A stretch of 44,657 nucleotides of DNA, taken from Bordetella parapertussis (GTDB lineage: Bacteria > Pseudomonadota > Gammaproteobacteria > Burkholderiales > Burkholderiaceae_C). The first letter of the stretch is position 1. Each line of letters starts with the position of its first letter. The stretch is taken from assembly GCA_945890735.1 (NCBI GenBank), contig CAMDCZ010000015.1:1-44657 (forward strand), in the 5' to 3' direction. The position numbers were made by a program, and so were the translations under genes. The notes under the pieces were generated by a model. That model saw only the letters and a program-made list of their open reading frames with translations. It did no database searches and was not told the DNA's origin. Of the stretch, positions 1 to 9,273 are shown piece by piece.

Positions 1-36
1 GCCCAAGCCCTGTCACACCACACCTAAAATGCCCGG

Positions 37-1488
37 ATGACTTCTTCCAACTCGCTCGACCGCAAATCCCAGGCTTGGTCCGCCCTGTTCTCTGAACCCA
101 TGAGCGAGTTGGTGCAGCGCTACACCGCCAGTGTGTTTTTCGACCAGCGCCTGTGGCGAGCCGACATCCAAGGCAGCTTGGCGCATGCCGAGATGCTGCA
201 AGCCCAGGGCATCATCAGCGCGCAAGACCTGGCCGACATCCAACGCGGCCTGGCGCAAATCACCCAAGACATTGAAAGCGGCCAGTTCGAGTGGAAGCTC
301 GAACTCGAGGACGTGCACCTCAACATCGAAGCCCGCCTGACCCAACTGGTGGGCGACGCCGGCAAACGCCTGCACACCGGGCGCAGCCGCAACGACCAAG
401 TCGCCACCGATGTGCGCCTGTGGTTGCGCGACGAGATTGACGCCATCCGTGATCTGCTGAACAACCTGCAACGCGCCTTGGTCGAGGTGGCCAGTCAGCA
501 CACCGAGACGGTGATGCCTGGCTTCACGCATTTGCAAGTGGCCCAGCCCATCAGTTTCGCGCACCACCTGTTGGCGTATGTGGAAATGCTCTCGCGCGAC
601 GAAGAGCGCATGGGCGAGGTGCGTGCCCGAACCAACCGCCTGCCCCTGGGCTCGGCTGCCTTGGCGGGCACCACTTACCCCTTGGACCGCGCCCGGGTAG
701 CGAAAACACTGGGCATGGTCAACGCCCAAGGCGAGGCGCAGCTGTGCCAGAACAGTTTGGACGCGGTGAGCGACCGCGACTTCGCGATCGAATTCACCGC
801 CGCGGCCACGCTGTGCATGGTGCACATCAGCCGCTTGTCTGAAGAACTGATCGTGTGGATGAGCCAAAACTTTGGTTTCATCCGCATCGCCGACCGTTTC
901 ACCACCGGCTCGTCGATCATGCCGCAGAAAAAAAACCCGGACGTGCCCGAACTCGCTCGCGGCAAAACCGGTCGTGTGGTGGGCCACCTCATGGGCCTGA
1001 TCACCCTCATGAAAGGCCAGCCCCTGGCCTACAACAAAGACAACCAAGAAGACAAAGAGCCCCTGTTTGACACGGTAGACACCTTGAAAGACACGCTGCG
1101 CATCTTTGCCGAGATGATCGGCGGGCAAACCAACGCGTCAGGCACCAAAGAAGGCGGCATCACCGTCAATGCCCAAGCCATGGAAGACGCGGCCAAAAAG
1201 GGCTTTGCCACGGCCACCGACCTGGCCGACTATTTGGTGAAAAAAGGCCTGCCATTCCGTGATGCCCACGAAACCGTGGCCCATGCGGTGAAAGCGGCGG
1301 CGAGCCACGGGTGTGACTTGTCCGAGTTGCCGCTGAATGTGTTGCAGGGCTTTCACCCGTCCATCGAGAAGGATGTGTATGACTGCCTGAGCTTGCAAGG
1401 CTCTTTGAATGCCCGCCACACCATTGGCGGCACCGCACCTGCCCAAGTCCTTTTGCAAATCGCACGACACCAACAACGGCTGGCTTGA
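37..1488 (+). CDS. argH: Argininosuccinate lyase
   Basis: Cytosolic enzyme of the last step of arginine synthesis; it splits argininosuccinate into arginine and fumarate. The 483-residue protein has the usual family length and carries the fumarase/aspartase-superfamily signature GSSIMPQKKN near residues 291-300, the loop holding the catalytic serine. The TGRSRNDQ segment (about residues 112-119) and the THLQ segment (about residues 166-169) are also typical. The ATG at 37 begins only 36 bases into the window, so its promoter is mostly outside; a TAAAAT at 25-30 is -10-like, and no clear Shine-Dalgarno is visible. The following NADH dehydrogenase starts within or just after the argH stop. Identification is secure. 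Confidence 0.97.
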   Translation: MTSSNSLDRKSQAWSALFSEPMSELVQRYTASVFFDQRLWRADIQGSLAHAEMLQAQGIISAQDLADIQRGLAQITQDIESGQFEWKLELEDVHLNIEARLTQLVGDAGKRLHTGRSRNDQVATDVRLWLRDEIDAIRDLLNNLQRALVEVASQHTETVMPGFTHLQVAQPISFAHHLLAYVEMLSRDEERMGEVRARTNRLPLGSAALAGTTYPLDRARVAKTLGMVNAQGEAQLCQNSLDAVSDRDFAIEFTAAATLCMVHISRLSEELIVWMSQNFGFIRIADRFTTGSSIMPQKKNPDVPELARGKTGRVVGHLMGLITLMKGQPLAYNKDNQEDKEPLFDTVDTLKDTLRIFAEMIGGQTNASGTKEGGITVNAQAMEDAAKKGFATATDLADYLVKKGLPFRDAHETVAHAVKAAASHGCDLSELPLNVLQGFHPSIEKDVYDCLSLQGSLNARHTIGGTAPAQVLLQIARHQQRLA

Positions 1489-1505
1489 GCCAGAAACAGC
1501 CCCAC

Positions 1506-2855
1506 ATGCAAACTGCTCAACGCCCCCGCGTCCTGATCATTGGAGGTGGTTTCGGCGGACTGGAGACCGCCAAAGCCTTGGCCAAAGCCCAGGTCGACAT
1601 CACCTTGGTGGACAAAACCAACCACCATTTGTTCCAGCCCCTGCTCTACCAAGTCGCCACCGCTGGCTTGGCCGCCCCTGCGATTGCAGCGCCTACCCGC
1701 AGCCTGTTTCGGCACCAAGCCAACCTGACCACCTTGCTCGCCGAGGTCACCAACATCGATGCTGCTGGCAAGCAAGTGCATTTGTCCGATGGCAGCACCT
1801 TGGTGTTTGACCACCTGGTGGTGGCCGCAGGTGCCACCCACAGCTACTTTGGCCATGATGAATGGGCCAGCCATGCACCAGGTTTGAAAACCTTGGAAGA
1901 CGCTTTTGAAATACGTCGCCGTTTGTTGTTCGCCTTCGAGTCAGCAGAGAAAGAGCCCGACCCAGAGAAACGCCAAGACTGGCTGACACTGTGCGTGATT
2001 GGCGCGGGCCCGACGGGCGTGGAAATGGCCGGCGCATTCGCTGAAATTGCCCGGCAAACCTTGGTTGGCGAATTCCGCCGCATCAACCCGCATGACGCTC
2101 GCATTTTGTTGCTAGAGGGTGGGCCAAGGGTGTTGCAAGCCATGCCTGAATCCTTGAGTGCCAAAGCGCTGAGCCAATTGCAAAACCTGGGTGTCGAAGT
2201 GCGTCTGAATGCCATCGTCACCGCCATCGACGCCCAGGGTTTGAAGGTGCGAGGCCCCGCACCTGCTGGCGTCTTGGGCAGTGTGGACTACACGATTGCC
2301 AGCAAATGCGTGGTCTGGGCCGCAGGCGTGGCCGCTTCGCCCTTGGGCGCCAACCTGGCGAAAAACACCGGTTGCCAGATCGACCGCGCTGGGCGCGTGG
2401 TGGTCAGCCCCGACCTGAGTGTGCCGGGCTACCCACACATCAACGTGATCGGTGACCTGGCCGCTGCGTTCAGCCACCGCCCTGGCAAACAACCCACTGC
2501 TGTGCCTGGCGTCTCACCTGGTGCAAAACAAATGGGGCATTTGGCGGCCGCCAATGTCCTTCAACGCATCGCGGGTAAACCCACACAAGCGTTTCGCTAT
2601 GCCGACTACGGCAACCTGGCCACCATCGGCCACAACAGCGCGGTGGTCGACCTCACCACCCCGCTGGGCCCGGTGCGGTTCTCCAACCGCTTGGCCTGGT
2701 GGTTCTGGCTGCTGGCGCACGTTTACTTCTTGATCGGTTTTCGCAATCGCTTGGTGGTTTTGATGGATTGGGCCATGGCCTATGCCAGTTTCAGCCGCAA
2801 CGCGCGGGTGGTGGCAGGCACCCTGGAGAAACCCGAACACGTCGGCGAAAGCTGA
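1506..2855 (+). CDS. ndh: Type II NADH dehydrogenase (NDH-2 family, FAD-dependent)
   Basis: Single-subunit flavoprotein expected to oxidise NADH and reduce quinone at the inner face of the membrane without pumping protons. An N-terminal FAD-binding motif (IIGGGFGG, about residues 10-17), a second dinucleotide fold (IGAGPTGVEMAG) for NADH, and a hydrophobic Trp-rich C-terminus (AWWFWLLAHVYFLIGF) that probably anchors it to the membrane are all visible. A TTG at 1485 would overlap the argH stop and add seven residues; I prefer the ATG at 1506, whose product starts MQTAQRPRVLIIGGG. The close spacing suggests cotranscription with argH. Family assignment is firm; the electron acceptor is inferred from the family. 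Confidence 0.9.
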   Translation: MQTAQRPRVLIIGGGFGGLETAKALAKAQVDITLVDKTNHHLFQPLLYQVATAGLAAPAIAAPTRSLFRHQANLTTLLAEVTNIDAAGKQVHLSDGSTLVFDHLVVAAGATHSYFGHDEWASHAPGLKTLEDAFEIRRRLLFAFESAEKEPDPEKRQDWLTLCVIGAGPTGVEMAGAFAEIARQTLVGEFRRINPHDARILLLEGGPRVLQAMPESLSAKALSQLQNLGVEVRLNAIVTAIDAQGLKVRGPAPAGVLGSVDYTIASKCVVWAAGVAASPLGANLAKNTGCQIDRAGRVVVSPDLSVPGYPHINVIGDLAAAFSHRPGKQPTAVPGVSPGAKQMGHLAAANVLQRIAGKPTQAFRYADYGNLATIGHNSAVVDLTTPLGPVRFSNRLAWWFWLLAHVYFLIGFRNRLVVLMDWAMAYASFSRNARVVAGTLEKPEHVGES

Positions 2856-2928
2856 TTTTTGGCGGTGTTTGTGCGTATCATTTGGCTGAAAGGGCGCAGA
2901 CCCAAACAGCCAACCAAGAGAGACACAC

Positions 2929-4614
2929 ATGAACGCCAACGCCGCCAGCCTGGTGCTTGAACGCATCTACCAACACGAACAAACCCACGCCCATCAGGTT
3001 TTTTTGACCCAGCCTGTCGGGCATGGTCAGGTGGTGGATTACACCTGGGCACAAACCATGGACCAGTCACGCCGCATGGCGACGCACTTGAAGTCCCTGG
3101 GCCTGCCCCATGGGGCCAAAGTGGCGATCTTGTCCAAAAACTGTGCGCATTTCTTCATGGCAGAGTTGGCGATTTGGATGGCCGGGTTTTCCACCGTGGC
3201 GATCTTTCCCACCGAAAGTGCCGAGACCGTGAAATTCGTGCTCGAACATTCCGAGTCCAGCCTGCTGTTTGTTGGCAAATTGGACGAGTGGCACAAACAA
3301 GCGCCGGGTGTTCCTGAACACCTGCCACGCATTGCCTTCCCTTTGGCACCACCCACCCCTTATGAAGGCTGGGATGACATCGTGGCGCGCACCGAACCCC
3401 TGCAGGGTCAAGCTTGGCGCGAGCCCACCGATTTGGCCATGATCATCTACACCTCCGGGTCGACCGGTCAACCCAAGGGTGCGATGCACAGCTTTGAGCG
3501 GATATCAGCAGCAGCCGATGGCATCATCCAGCGCATGAACGAAACCATGGGCGCCGACCGTGCGCACCGCATGTTGTCTTACCTGCCGCTGGCCCATGTG
3601 TTCGAGCGAGCGTTTGTTGCAACCACCTCGTTCATCCATGGTCGGATGCATATTTTCTTTGCCGAGTCTTTGGACACTTTTTTGCAGGACTTGCAGCGGG
3701 CCAGGCCCACCATCTTCATCTCCGTGCCTCGCTTGTGGTTGAAGTTCCAGCAAGGTGTGTTTGCCAAGATGCCCGCCAAAAAACTCAACCTGTTGCTGAG
3801 CATTCCCCTCCTGAACCGGGTGGTGGCGCGCAAAATTTTGGTCGGCCTGGGCCTGGACCAAGCGGAATTGGCGGGCAGCGGCTCTGCTCCCTTGCCGCCC
3901 GAGCTCATCCGTTGGTACCGCCGCTTGGGCTTGAACCTGATCGAAGGCTATGCCATGACCGAGGACTTTGCATATTCACACACCCAAACCGCCCAGTTCA
4001 ACGAGCCAGGCTATGTGGGCACCCCTTACCCCGGGGTGCAAGTGCGTATCAGCGAAGAAGGGGAAATTTTGATCAAGTCGATCGGACAAATGCTGGGTTA
4101 TTACAAACGACCCGACCTCGATCAACAAAGTTTCACCCAGGACGGCTATTTCAAGACCGGCGACCTGGGTTCGCGCCGACCTGATGGGCAACTCAAAATC
4201 ACAGGCCGCTTGAAAGAGCAATTCAAAACCAGCAAGGGCAAATACGTGGCACCTGCGCCGATTGAAAACCGCATCAACGCCCACCCCATGATCGAGTTGT
4301 CCATGGTGTCAGGCAGCGGCTTTGACAAAGCCTACGCGCTGCTGGTGTTGGCCGAAGACATTCGCCCCAAAATCCAGCAAGCCGCTGTCAAAGCCGAGGT
4401 GGAGAAAGAACTGGCCAACCTGCTGGCCAGCGTGAACAAAGGCTCGGCCGACTACGAGCAACTCAAAATGCTGGTGGTAACCACCGAGCCTTGGACCATC
4501 GAGAACGGTTGTTTGACCCCCACCATGAAAATCAAGCGCAGCCGCATTGAGTTCTTGGTGCAACACCAAGTCGAGGGTTGGTACACCCAAAGCCAATCTG
4601 TTCTTTGGCATTGA
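2929..4614 (+). CDS. AMP-dependent synthetase, long-chain acyl-CoA synthetase type
   Basis: Expected to activate a carboxylic, probably fatty, acid to its acyl-CoA through an acyl-adenylate. The 561-residue protein shows the adenylate-forming P-loop motif (IIYTSGSTGQPKG, about residues 171-183). Further motifs are EGYAMTED, the hinge region KTGDLG, and a C-terminal PTMKIKRSRIE segment near residue 531 typical of long-chain acyl-CoA synthetases. An AGAGAGA purine stretch precedes the ATG. The gene stands alone in a 73-base gap after the NADH dehydrogenase and ends 17 bases from the convergent benE. Chain-length preference cannot be read from the sequence. It may supply acyl-CoAs for the crotonase and acyl-CoA dehydrogenases elsewhere in the window. 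Confidence 0.9.
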   Translation: MNANAASLVLERIYQHEQTHAHQVFLTQPVGHGQVVDYTWAQTMDQSRRMATHLKSLGLPHGAKVAILSKNCAHFFMAELAIWMAGFSTVAIFPTESAETVKFVLEHSESSLLFVGKLDEWHKQAPGVPEHLPRIAFPLAPPTPYEGWDDIVARTEPLQGQAWREPTDLAMIIYTSGSTGQPKGAMHSFERISAAADGIIQRMNETMGADRAHRMLSYLPLAHVFERAFVATTSFIHGRMHIFFAESLDTFLQDLQRARPTIFISVPRLWLKFQQGVFAKMPAKKLNLLLSIPLLNRVVARKILVGLGLDQAELAGSGSAPLPPELIRWYRRLGLNLIEGYAMTEDFAYSHTQTAQFNEPGYVGTPYPGVQVRISEEGEILIKSIGQMLGYYKRPDLDQQSFTQDGYFKTGDLGSRRPDGQLKITGRLKEQFKTSKGKYVAPAPIENRINAHPMIELSMVSGSGFDKAYALLVLAEDIRPKIQQAAVKAEVEKELANLLASVNKGSADYEQLKMLVVTTEPWTIENGCLTPTMKIKRSRIEFLVQHQVEGWYTQSQSVLWH

Positions 4615-4631
4615 CCACCCACGGGCTGGGA

Positions 4632-5798
4632 TCAAGACACCGTCTTGCGCGCCAATGTCCATGTGATCAGCCCGGCCAACAGGCCCCAAAACGCCGAGCT
4701 GATTCCCCAATGGCTGAAGCCTGACGCGGTCACTGCAAAAGTGATGAATGCGGCTTGCCGCTGCACAACATCTTGCATCGCAGTGGCCAAAGCGTTTGAG
4801 ATGGTGCCAAACAAAGCAATGCCCGCCAGCACAGTCACCAAGGCCTGGGGGAAGGCTGCGAACACACTCACCAGCGAGGCACCCGCCAAACCCGCCAACA
4901 GGTAGAACACACCCGCGGCCATGGCAGCGGTGTAGCGCTTGCGCGGATCAGGGTGGGCTTCGGGGGCGGCGCAGATCGATGCCGTGATCGCAGCCAAGTT
5001 GACTGACAGCGCACCAAAGGGGGCCAGCAGCAAATTCACCACCCCGATCCAACCAATGACGGGCGTGATCGGCGCCGGGTAGCCATTGGCCCGCAAGGAA
5101 GCCACGCCAGGGATGTTTTGCGAAGCCATGTTGACGATGAAAAAAGGCACCGCCAGACTGATGAAACCAGACAAGGTGAAATGGGGGGTGGTCCATACCG
5201 GATGGGCCCATTGCCAATCGATGCCCTCCAAATGCACCTGACCCTGCCATGCCGCCAAACTTCCACCCACCAACATGGTCAACACCACTGCGTAGCGCGG
5301 CCACCAGCGTTGGGCCAGCAAATACACCAACACCATCAGCAGCGGCAGCCACAGCTGGCTGGACATGACCACAAACACATCCAAACCCAGCTTGAGCAAC
5401 ACACCCGCGAGCATGCCAGCGGCCAGTGACAGCGGCACACGGTCCATGAACCGTTCAAAAATGCCCGAAAAGCCAACCAAAGTCACCAACGCCGAGGACA
5501 TGACAAAAGCGGCGATGACCTCCGCCATGGGCATGCCAGGTGTCGCGATGATCAGCATGGCCGCCCCCGAAGTGGACCAAGCGGTGACGATGGGCATGCG
5601 GTACCGCCAAGACAAACCGACACAGGTCACACCCATGCCCAAACCCAGCGACCAAACCCAGGAACTCATTTGTGCGGCATTGGCACCGGCGGCCAGCGCG
5701 GCTTGGAACACCAAGGCCAGCGAACTGGTGATGCCGACCAGCACGGTCACCCCCCCAGCAAACAGTGTCGAGAGCGACAGATCAGAGAAAAATTTCAT
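4632..5798 (-). CDS. benE: Benzoate/H+ symporter family transporter (BenE-like)
   Basis: A 388-residue, very hydrophobic inner-membrane protein with about a dozen potential membrane segments. It begins MKFFSDLSLSTLFAGGVTVL and contains the family-typical stretch around PIVTAWSTSGAAML, which places it in the BenE group of benzoate:proton symporters. No benzoate-degradation genes sit beside it, so the substrate may be benzoate or another aromatic acid. It is divergent from the lactate-dehydrogenase-like gene with only 42 bases between the starts, so the two may share regulatory sequence. No strong Shine-Dalgarno precedes the ATG. The family call is good; the substrate is inferred. Confidence 0.88.
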   Translation of the reverse strand: MKFFSDLSLSTLFAGGVTVLVGITSSLALVFQAALAAGANAAQMSSWVWSLGLGMGVTCVGLSWRYRMPIVTAWSTSGAAMLIIATPGMPMAEVIAAFVMSSALVTLVGFSGIFERFMDRVPLSLAAGMLAGVLLKLGLDVFVVMSSQLWLPLLMVLVYLLAQRWWPRYAVVLTMLVGGSLAAWQGQVHLEGIDWQWAHPVWTTPHFTLSGFISLAVPFFIVNMASQNIPGVASLRANGYPAPITPVIGWIGVVNLLLAPFGALSVNLAAITASICAAPEAHPDPRKRYTAAMAAGVFYLLAGLAGASLVSVFAAFPQALVTVLAGIALFGTISNALATAMQDVVQRQAAFITFAVTASGFSHWGISSAFWGLLAGLITWTLARKTVS

Positions 5799-5840
5799 GG
5801 CGCAGAGGCTAACATGTCGTCATTGTTCAGGAGAGATTGG

Positions 5841-6992
5841 ATGTCAGTGATCACAACGATTGAAGATTTGCGGGTGTTGGCCGAGAAACGCGTGCCCCGC
5901 ATGTTTTACGACTACGCGGATTCAGGCAGTTGGACCGAGAGCACTTACCGCGCCAACGAAGACGACTTTCAAAAAATCAAATTCCGTCAAAGGGTGGCGG
6001 TCAACATGGAAAACCGCGACACCAGCACCACCATGATCGGCCAAAAAGTTGCCATGCCTGTGGCGATTGCGCCCACGGGCATGACTGGCATGCAGCACGC
6101 TGACGGTGAAATCCTGGCCGCGCGTGCCGCCAAAAAATTCGGCATCCCGTTCACACTCTCGACCATGAGCATTTGCTCGATTGAGGACATCGCCCAACAC
6201 GTGGGCGAAGGCTTTTGGTTTCAGCTCTACGTCATGCGTGACCGCGCTTTCATCGAGCGCTTGATCGATCGGGCCAAAGCCGCCAACTGCGGTGCGTTGG
6301 TCTTGACCTTGGATTTGCAAATCCTCGGACAGCGCCACAAAGACCTGAAAAACGGCCTGTCTGCGCCACCCAAGCCCACCCTGGCCAATATCCTCAACCT
6401 GTTGACCAAGCCGCGCTGGTGCCTGGGCATGCTGGGCACGCCCCGTCGCCAGTTCGGCAACATCGTGGGGCATGTGCAAGGCATCAACGACATGAGCTCC
6501 TTGGGTGAATGGACCGCCAGCCAATTCGACCCCACCCTGAATTGGGCGGATGTGGAATGGGTGAAAAAACGCTGGGGTGGCAAGCTGATTTTGAAAGGCA
6601 TCCAAGACGTGGAAGACGCGCAACTGGCGGTACGCAGCGGCGCAGACGCCTTGATCGTCTCCAACCACGGTGGTCGTCAATTGGATGGGGCCGAATCCAG
6701 CATCAACGCCTTGCCACGCATCGTCGACGCGGTGGGCAGCCAGATCGAAGTGCACATGGACAGCGGTATCCGAAGCGGGCAAGACGTGCTCAAAGCCAAA
6801 GCCCTGGGTGCCCAAGGGACTTACATTGGGCGAGCTATGCTTTACGGCTTGGGTGCCATGGGTGAACAAGGGGTCAGCAAAGCCTTGCAACTCATCCACC
6901 GCGAGTTGGAGCTCAGCATGGCGTTTTGCGGCCACACTGACATCAACACGGTCGACAAAGGTATTTTGTTACCCGGCACTTTTCCCAGTTGA
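5841..6992 (+). CDS. lldD: FMN-dependent alpha-hydroxy-acid oxidoreductase (L-lactate dehydrogenase type)
   Basis: Oxidises an L-2-hydroxy acid, most likely lactate to pyruvate, passing electrons via FMN to the respiratory chain. The 383-residue protein has the family active-site motif SNHGGRQLDG near residues 274-283 with the catalytic His, the FMN-phosphate region around HMDSGIRSGQD, and the early YDYADSGS segment. An open frame runs upstream into benE, but the ATG at 5841 is preceded by AGGAGAG at the right distance and matches the normal N-terminus. The molybdenum hydroxylase gene follows 51 bases after the stop, so the pair may be cotranscribed. Glycolate or mandelate oxidase are possible alternatives within the family. 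Confidence 0.9.
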   Translation: MSVITTIEDLRVLAEKRVPRMFYDYADSGSWTESTYRANEDDFQKIKFRQRVAVNMENRDTSTTMIGQKVAMPVAIAPTGMTGMQHADGEILAARAAKKFGIPFTLSTMSICSIEDIAQHVGEGFWFQLYVMRDRAFIERLIDRAKAANCGALVLTLDLQILGQRHKDLKNGLSAPPKPTLANILNLLTKPRWCLGMLGTPRRQFGNIVGHVQGINDMSSLGEWTASQFDPTLNWADVEWVKKRWGGKLILKGIQDVEDAQLAVRSGADALIVSNHGGRQLDGAESSINALPRIVDAVGSQIEVHMDSGIRSGQDVLKAKALGAQGTYIGRAMLYGLGAMGEQGVSKALQLIHRELELSMAFCGHTDINTVDKGILLPGTFPS

Positions 6993-7043
6993 CCCCTCAG
7001 GGTCGGTATCGAATGTCCCTCAATGCTTTCCATGGAGCCTCGC

Positions 7044-9191
7044 ATGACTGATCCGTTTCACAGGCCAGACCGCCGCCAATTTCTGCAACAAGCCTCGGCC
7101 CTCTCCGGCGCCTTGGTCTTGGGTTTTCAAGCACCCTCTGCATCAGCGGCCAGCAGCACTGTCAATGAAATCACGCATTGGGTGGTGATTCAAGCCGATG
7201 ACAGCGTGATCATTCGGATGGCACGCACCGAATTGGGCCAAGGCTCGATGACCGGCTTGGCCATGTTGATTGCCGAGGAGCTGCAATGCGACTGGTCCAA
7301 GGTGCGCGCTGAATACGCCAATGTCAACGAACACATGCGGCGCGACAAACTTTGGAAAGACATGACCACGGGGGCCAGTCGCGGTATTCGCGACTCTCAG
7401 GAGTACCTGCGCCAAGCCGGTGCGGCAGCCCGAACCATGCTGATCGCTGCGGCAGCCCAGCAGTGGCAGGTACCTGCTGAGCAGTGCCAAGCAGCCAACA
7501 GTGTCGTCACCCACCCTTCTGGCCTGCGTGCCCGCTATGGCGAATTGGCCAGCCTGGCCAGCAGCTTGCCGGTTCCCACCCAGGTCAAGCTCAAAGACCC
7601 GAAAGACTGGACCTTGATTGGCACCTCGCCCCCCCGCTTGGACCTGCCCGCCAAAGTCGATGGCTCCCAGTTGTATGCAGTGGACATCCAATTGCCCGGC
7701 ATGCTGCATGCCGCCATTCACCAGTGCCCGGTGTTTGGTGGCCGGGTCAAAAACGTTGATGACAGCCAAGCCCGCGGCATGCCGGGCGTGCGCAAAATCG
7801 TCACCAGTGATGACTGGGTGGCGGTGGTCGCAGGCAACTGGTGGCAAGCGCACAAGGCTGTGCAAGCCTTGAAAGTGACCTGGGACAACGGCGCCAACGG
7901 CGCCGTCACCAGTGACAGCATCATGCGCAAGTTGAAACAAGACTTGGCCGCTGACAAAGCACCGATCGCCCGCAAAGATGGCGACACAGCCAAGGCATTC
8001 GCCAATGCCCACCAAGTCATTGAGGCCGAGTATTTCACCGGCTATGTCAACCATGCCACCATGGAACCCCAAAACGCCACCGCCCTTTACAAGCCCGACC
8101 AACTCGAGGTTTGGGTTGGCACACAAAACGGCGAAGCCTCGATCAATGCGGCAGCCAAGGCCTCAGGGCTGGCCGTGAGCAAGATTCAGATCCACAAAAT
8201 GCATGCAGGCGGTGCTTTTGGCCGACGTGTGTTTCATCAAGACTACACCGTGCAAGCGGTGAAAATTGCCATGGCCATGCCCGGCACGCCCATCAAGCTG
8301 ATGTGGTCACGCGAAGAGGACATGCGCCAAGGCCGATACCGGCCTGTCTCTTTGGTGAAGTTGCGCGGCGCCCTGACCAAAGACGGTCATTGGACGGCTT
8401 GGGAGGTTCGGCAAGCCGACCAGTCGATTGCCATCACTGTGCTGCCAGCGATGATCAAAGACGGCATTGACCCGATCAACACCCGCGTGTTTCGCGACAA
8501 CCCCTATGCCGTGCCCAACTTCACCAACGAGTACATGCTCAACCAGTTCCATGTACCCCCTGGTTTTTGGCGCGCGGTGGCGCACACCAACAACCCCTTG
8601 TACCGGGAATGTTTCATTGACGAGTTGGCCCATGCCGCGGGCCAAGACCCGTATGCCTTTCGCCGTCCTTTCCTCCAAGGCAGAAAAGACCTGGCGGTGC
8701 TGGACGCTGTCGCCAAAGCCATCGGCTGGGAGCAAGCGGCTGCCAAAGGTGTGCACCGTGGGATTGCGGTGGTTGATTCCTATGGCAGCTTCACAGCAGC
8801 CGCCGTGGAGTTGTCGGTCAAGGGCAAAGAGATTCAGGTGCACCGGGTCGCCGTCGCGATTGACAGTGGCCATGTGGTGCATCCCGATGCGGTCAAGGCG
8901 CAAATTGAAGGTGGTGTGATCTGGGGCCTGTCCGCCCTGATGTTCGAGGACATCACGATCGACAAAGGCGCGGTCGTGCAAAGCAATTTTGCAGACTACC
9001 CGCTGGCCCGCATTGGCCATGCGCCCGAGATCATCAGCGTCTTGGTGCCCACTGGTGATTTTTGGGGCGGCGTGGGCGAACCACCGATCGGTGGCGTGAT
9101 TCCCGCAGCCATGAATGCTTTGTTCAAGGCCACCGGAGAACGGGTGCGCTCCCTGCCGCTGCGACACCATGGTTACAGCTTCAAGGGCTGA
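7044..9191 (+). CDS. Molybdopterin-binding large subunit of an aldehyde/isoquinoline oxidoreductase (IorB-like), Tat-exported
   Basis: Large catalytic subunit of a xanthine-oxidase-family molybdenum hydroxylase, expected to act in the periplasm. The 715-residue product opens with a twin-arginine signal (RRQFLQ at residues 10-15, then a hydrophobic stretch and an Ala-Ser-Ala cleavage region). It has GGAFGRR in the molybdopterin-binding part and the family glutamate in VGEPPIGG near residue 679. The ATG at 7044 is chosen because GGAG lies just upstream; ATGs at 7023 and 7035 would extend it. The usual [2Fe-2S] small subunit and cytochrome partner are not encoded next to it, which is unusual. 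The substrate is unknown. Confidence 0.88.
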   Translation: MTDPFHRPDRRQFLQQASALSGALVLGFQAPSASAASSTVNEITHWVVIQADDSVIIRMARTELGQGSMTGLAMLIAEELQCDWSKVRAEYANVNEHMRRDKLWKDMTTGASRGIRDSQEYLRQAGAAARTMLIAAAAQQWQVPAEQCQAANSVVTHPSGLRARYGELASLASSLPVPTQVKLKDPKDWTLIGTSPPRLDLPAKVDGSQLYAVDIQLPGMLHAAIHQCPVFGGRVKNVDDSQARGMPGVRKIVTSDDWVAVVAGNWWQAHKAVQALKVTWDNGANGAVTSDSIMRKLKQDLAADKAPIARKDGDTAKAFANAHQVIEAEYFTGYVNHATMEPQNATALYKPDQLEVWVGTQNGEASINAAAKASGLAVSKIQIHKMHAGGAFGRRVFHQDYTVQAVKIAMAMPGTPIKLMWSREEDMRQGRYRPVSLVKLRGALTKDGHWTAWEVRQADQSIAITVLPAMIKDGIDPINTRVFRDNPYAVPNFTNEYMLNQFHVPPGFWRAVAHTNNPLYRECFIDELAHAAGQDPYAFRRPFLQGRKDLAVLDAVAKAIGWEQAAAKGVHRGIAVVDSYGSFTAAAVELSVKGKEIQVHRVAVAIDSGHVVHPDAVKAQIEGGVIWGLSALMFEDITIDKGAVVQSNFADYPLARIGHAPEIISVLVPTGDFWGGVGEPPIGGVIPAAMNALFKATGERVRSLPLRHHGYSFKG

Positions 9192-9273
9192 TGCTGGGTT
9201 TTGCTTGAACTGGACTGATCAACAAGCCCCCCGTTGCGCCACCTGAGGCCTGTCACCGGGCTATGCTTTGACT

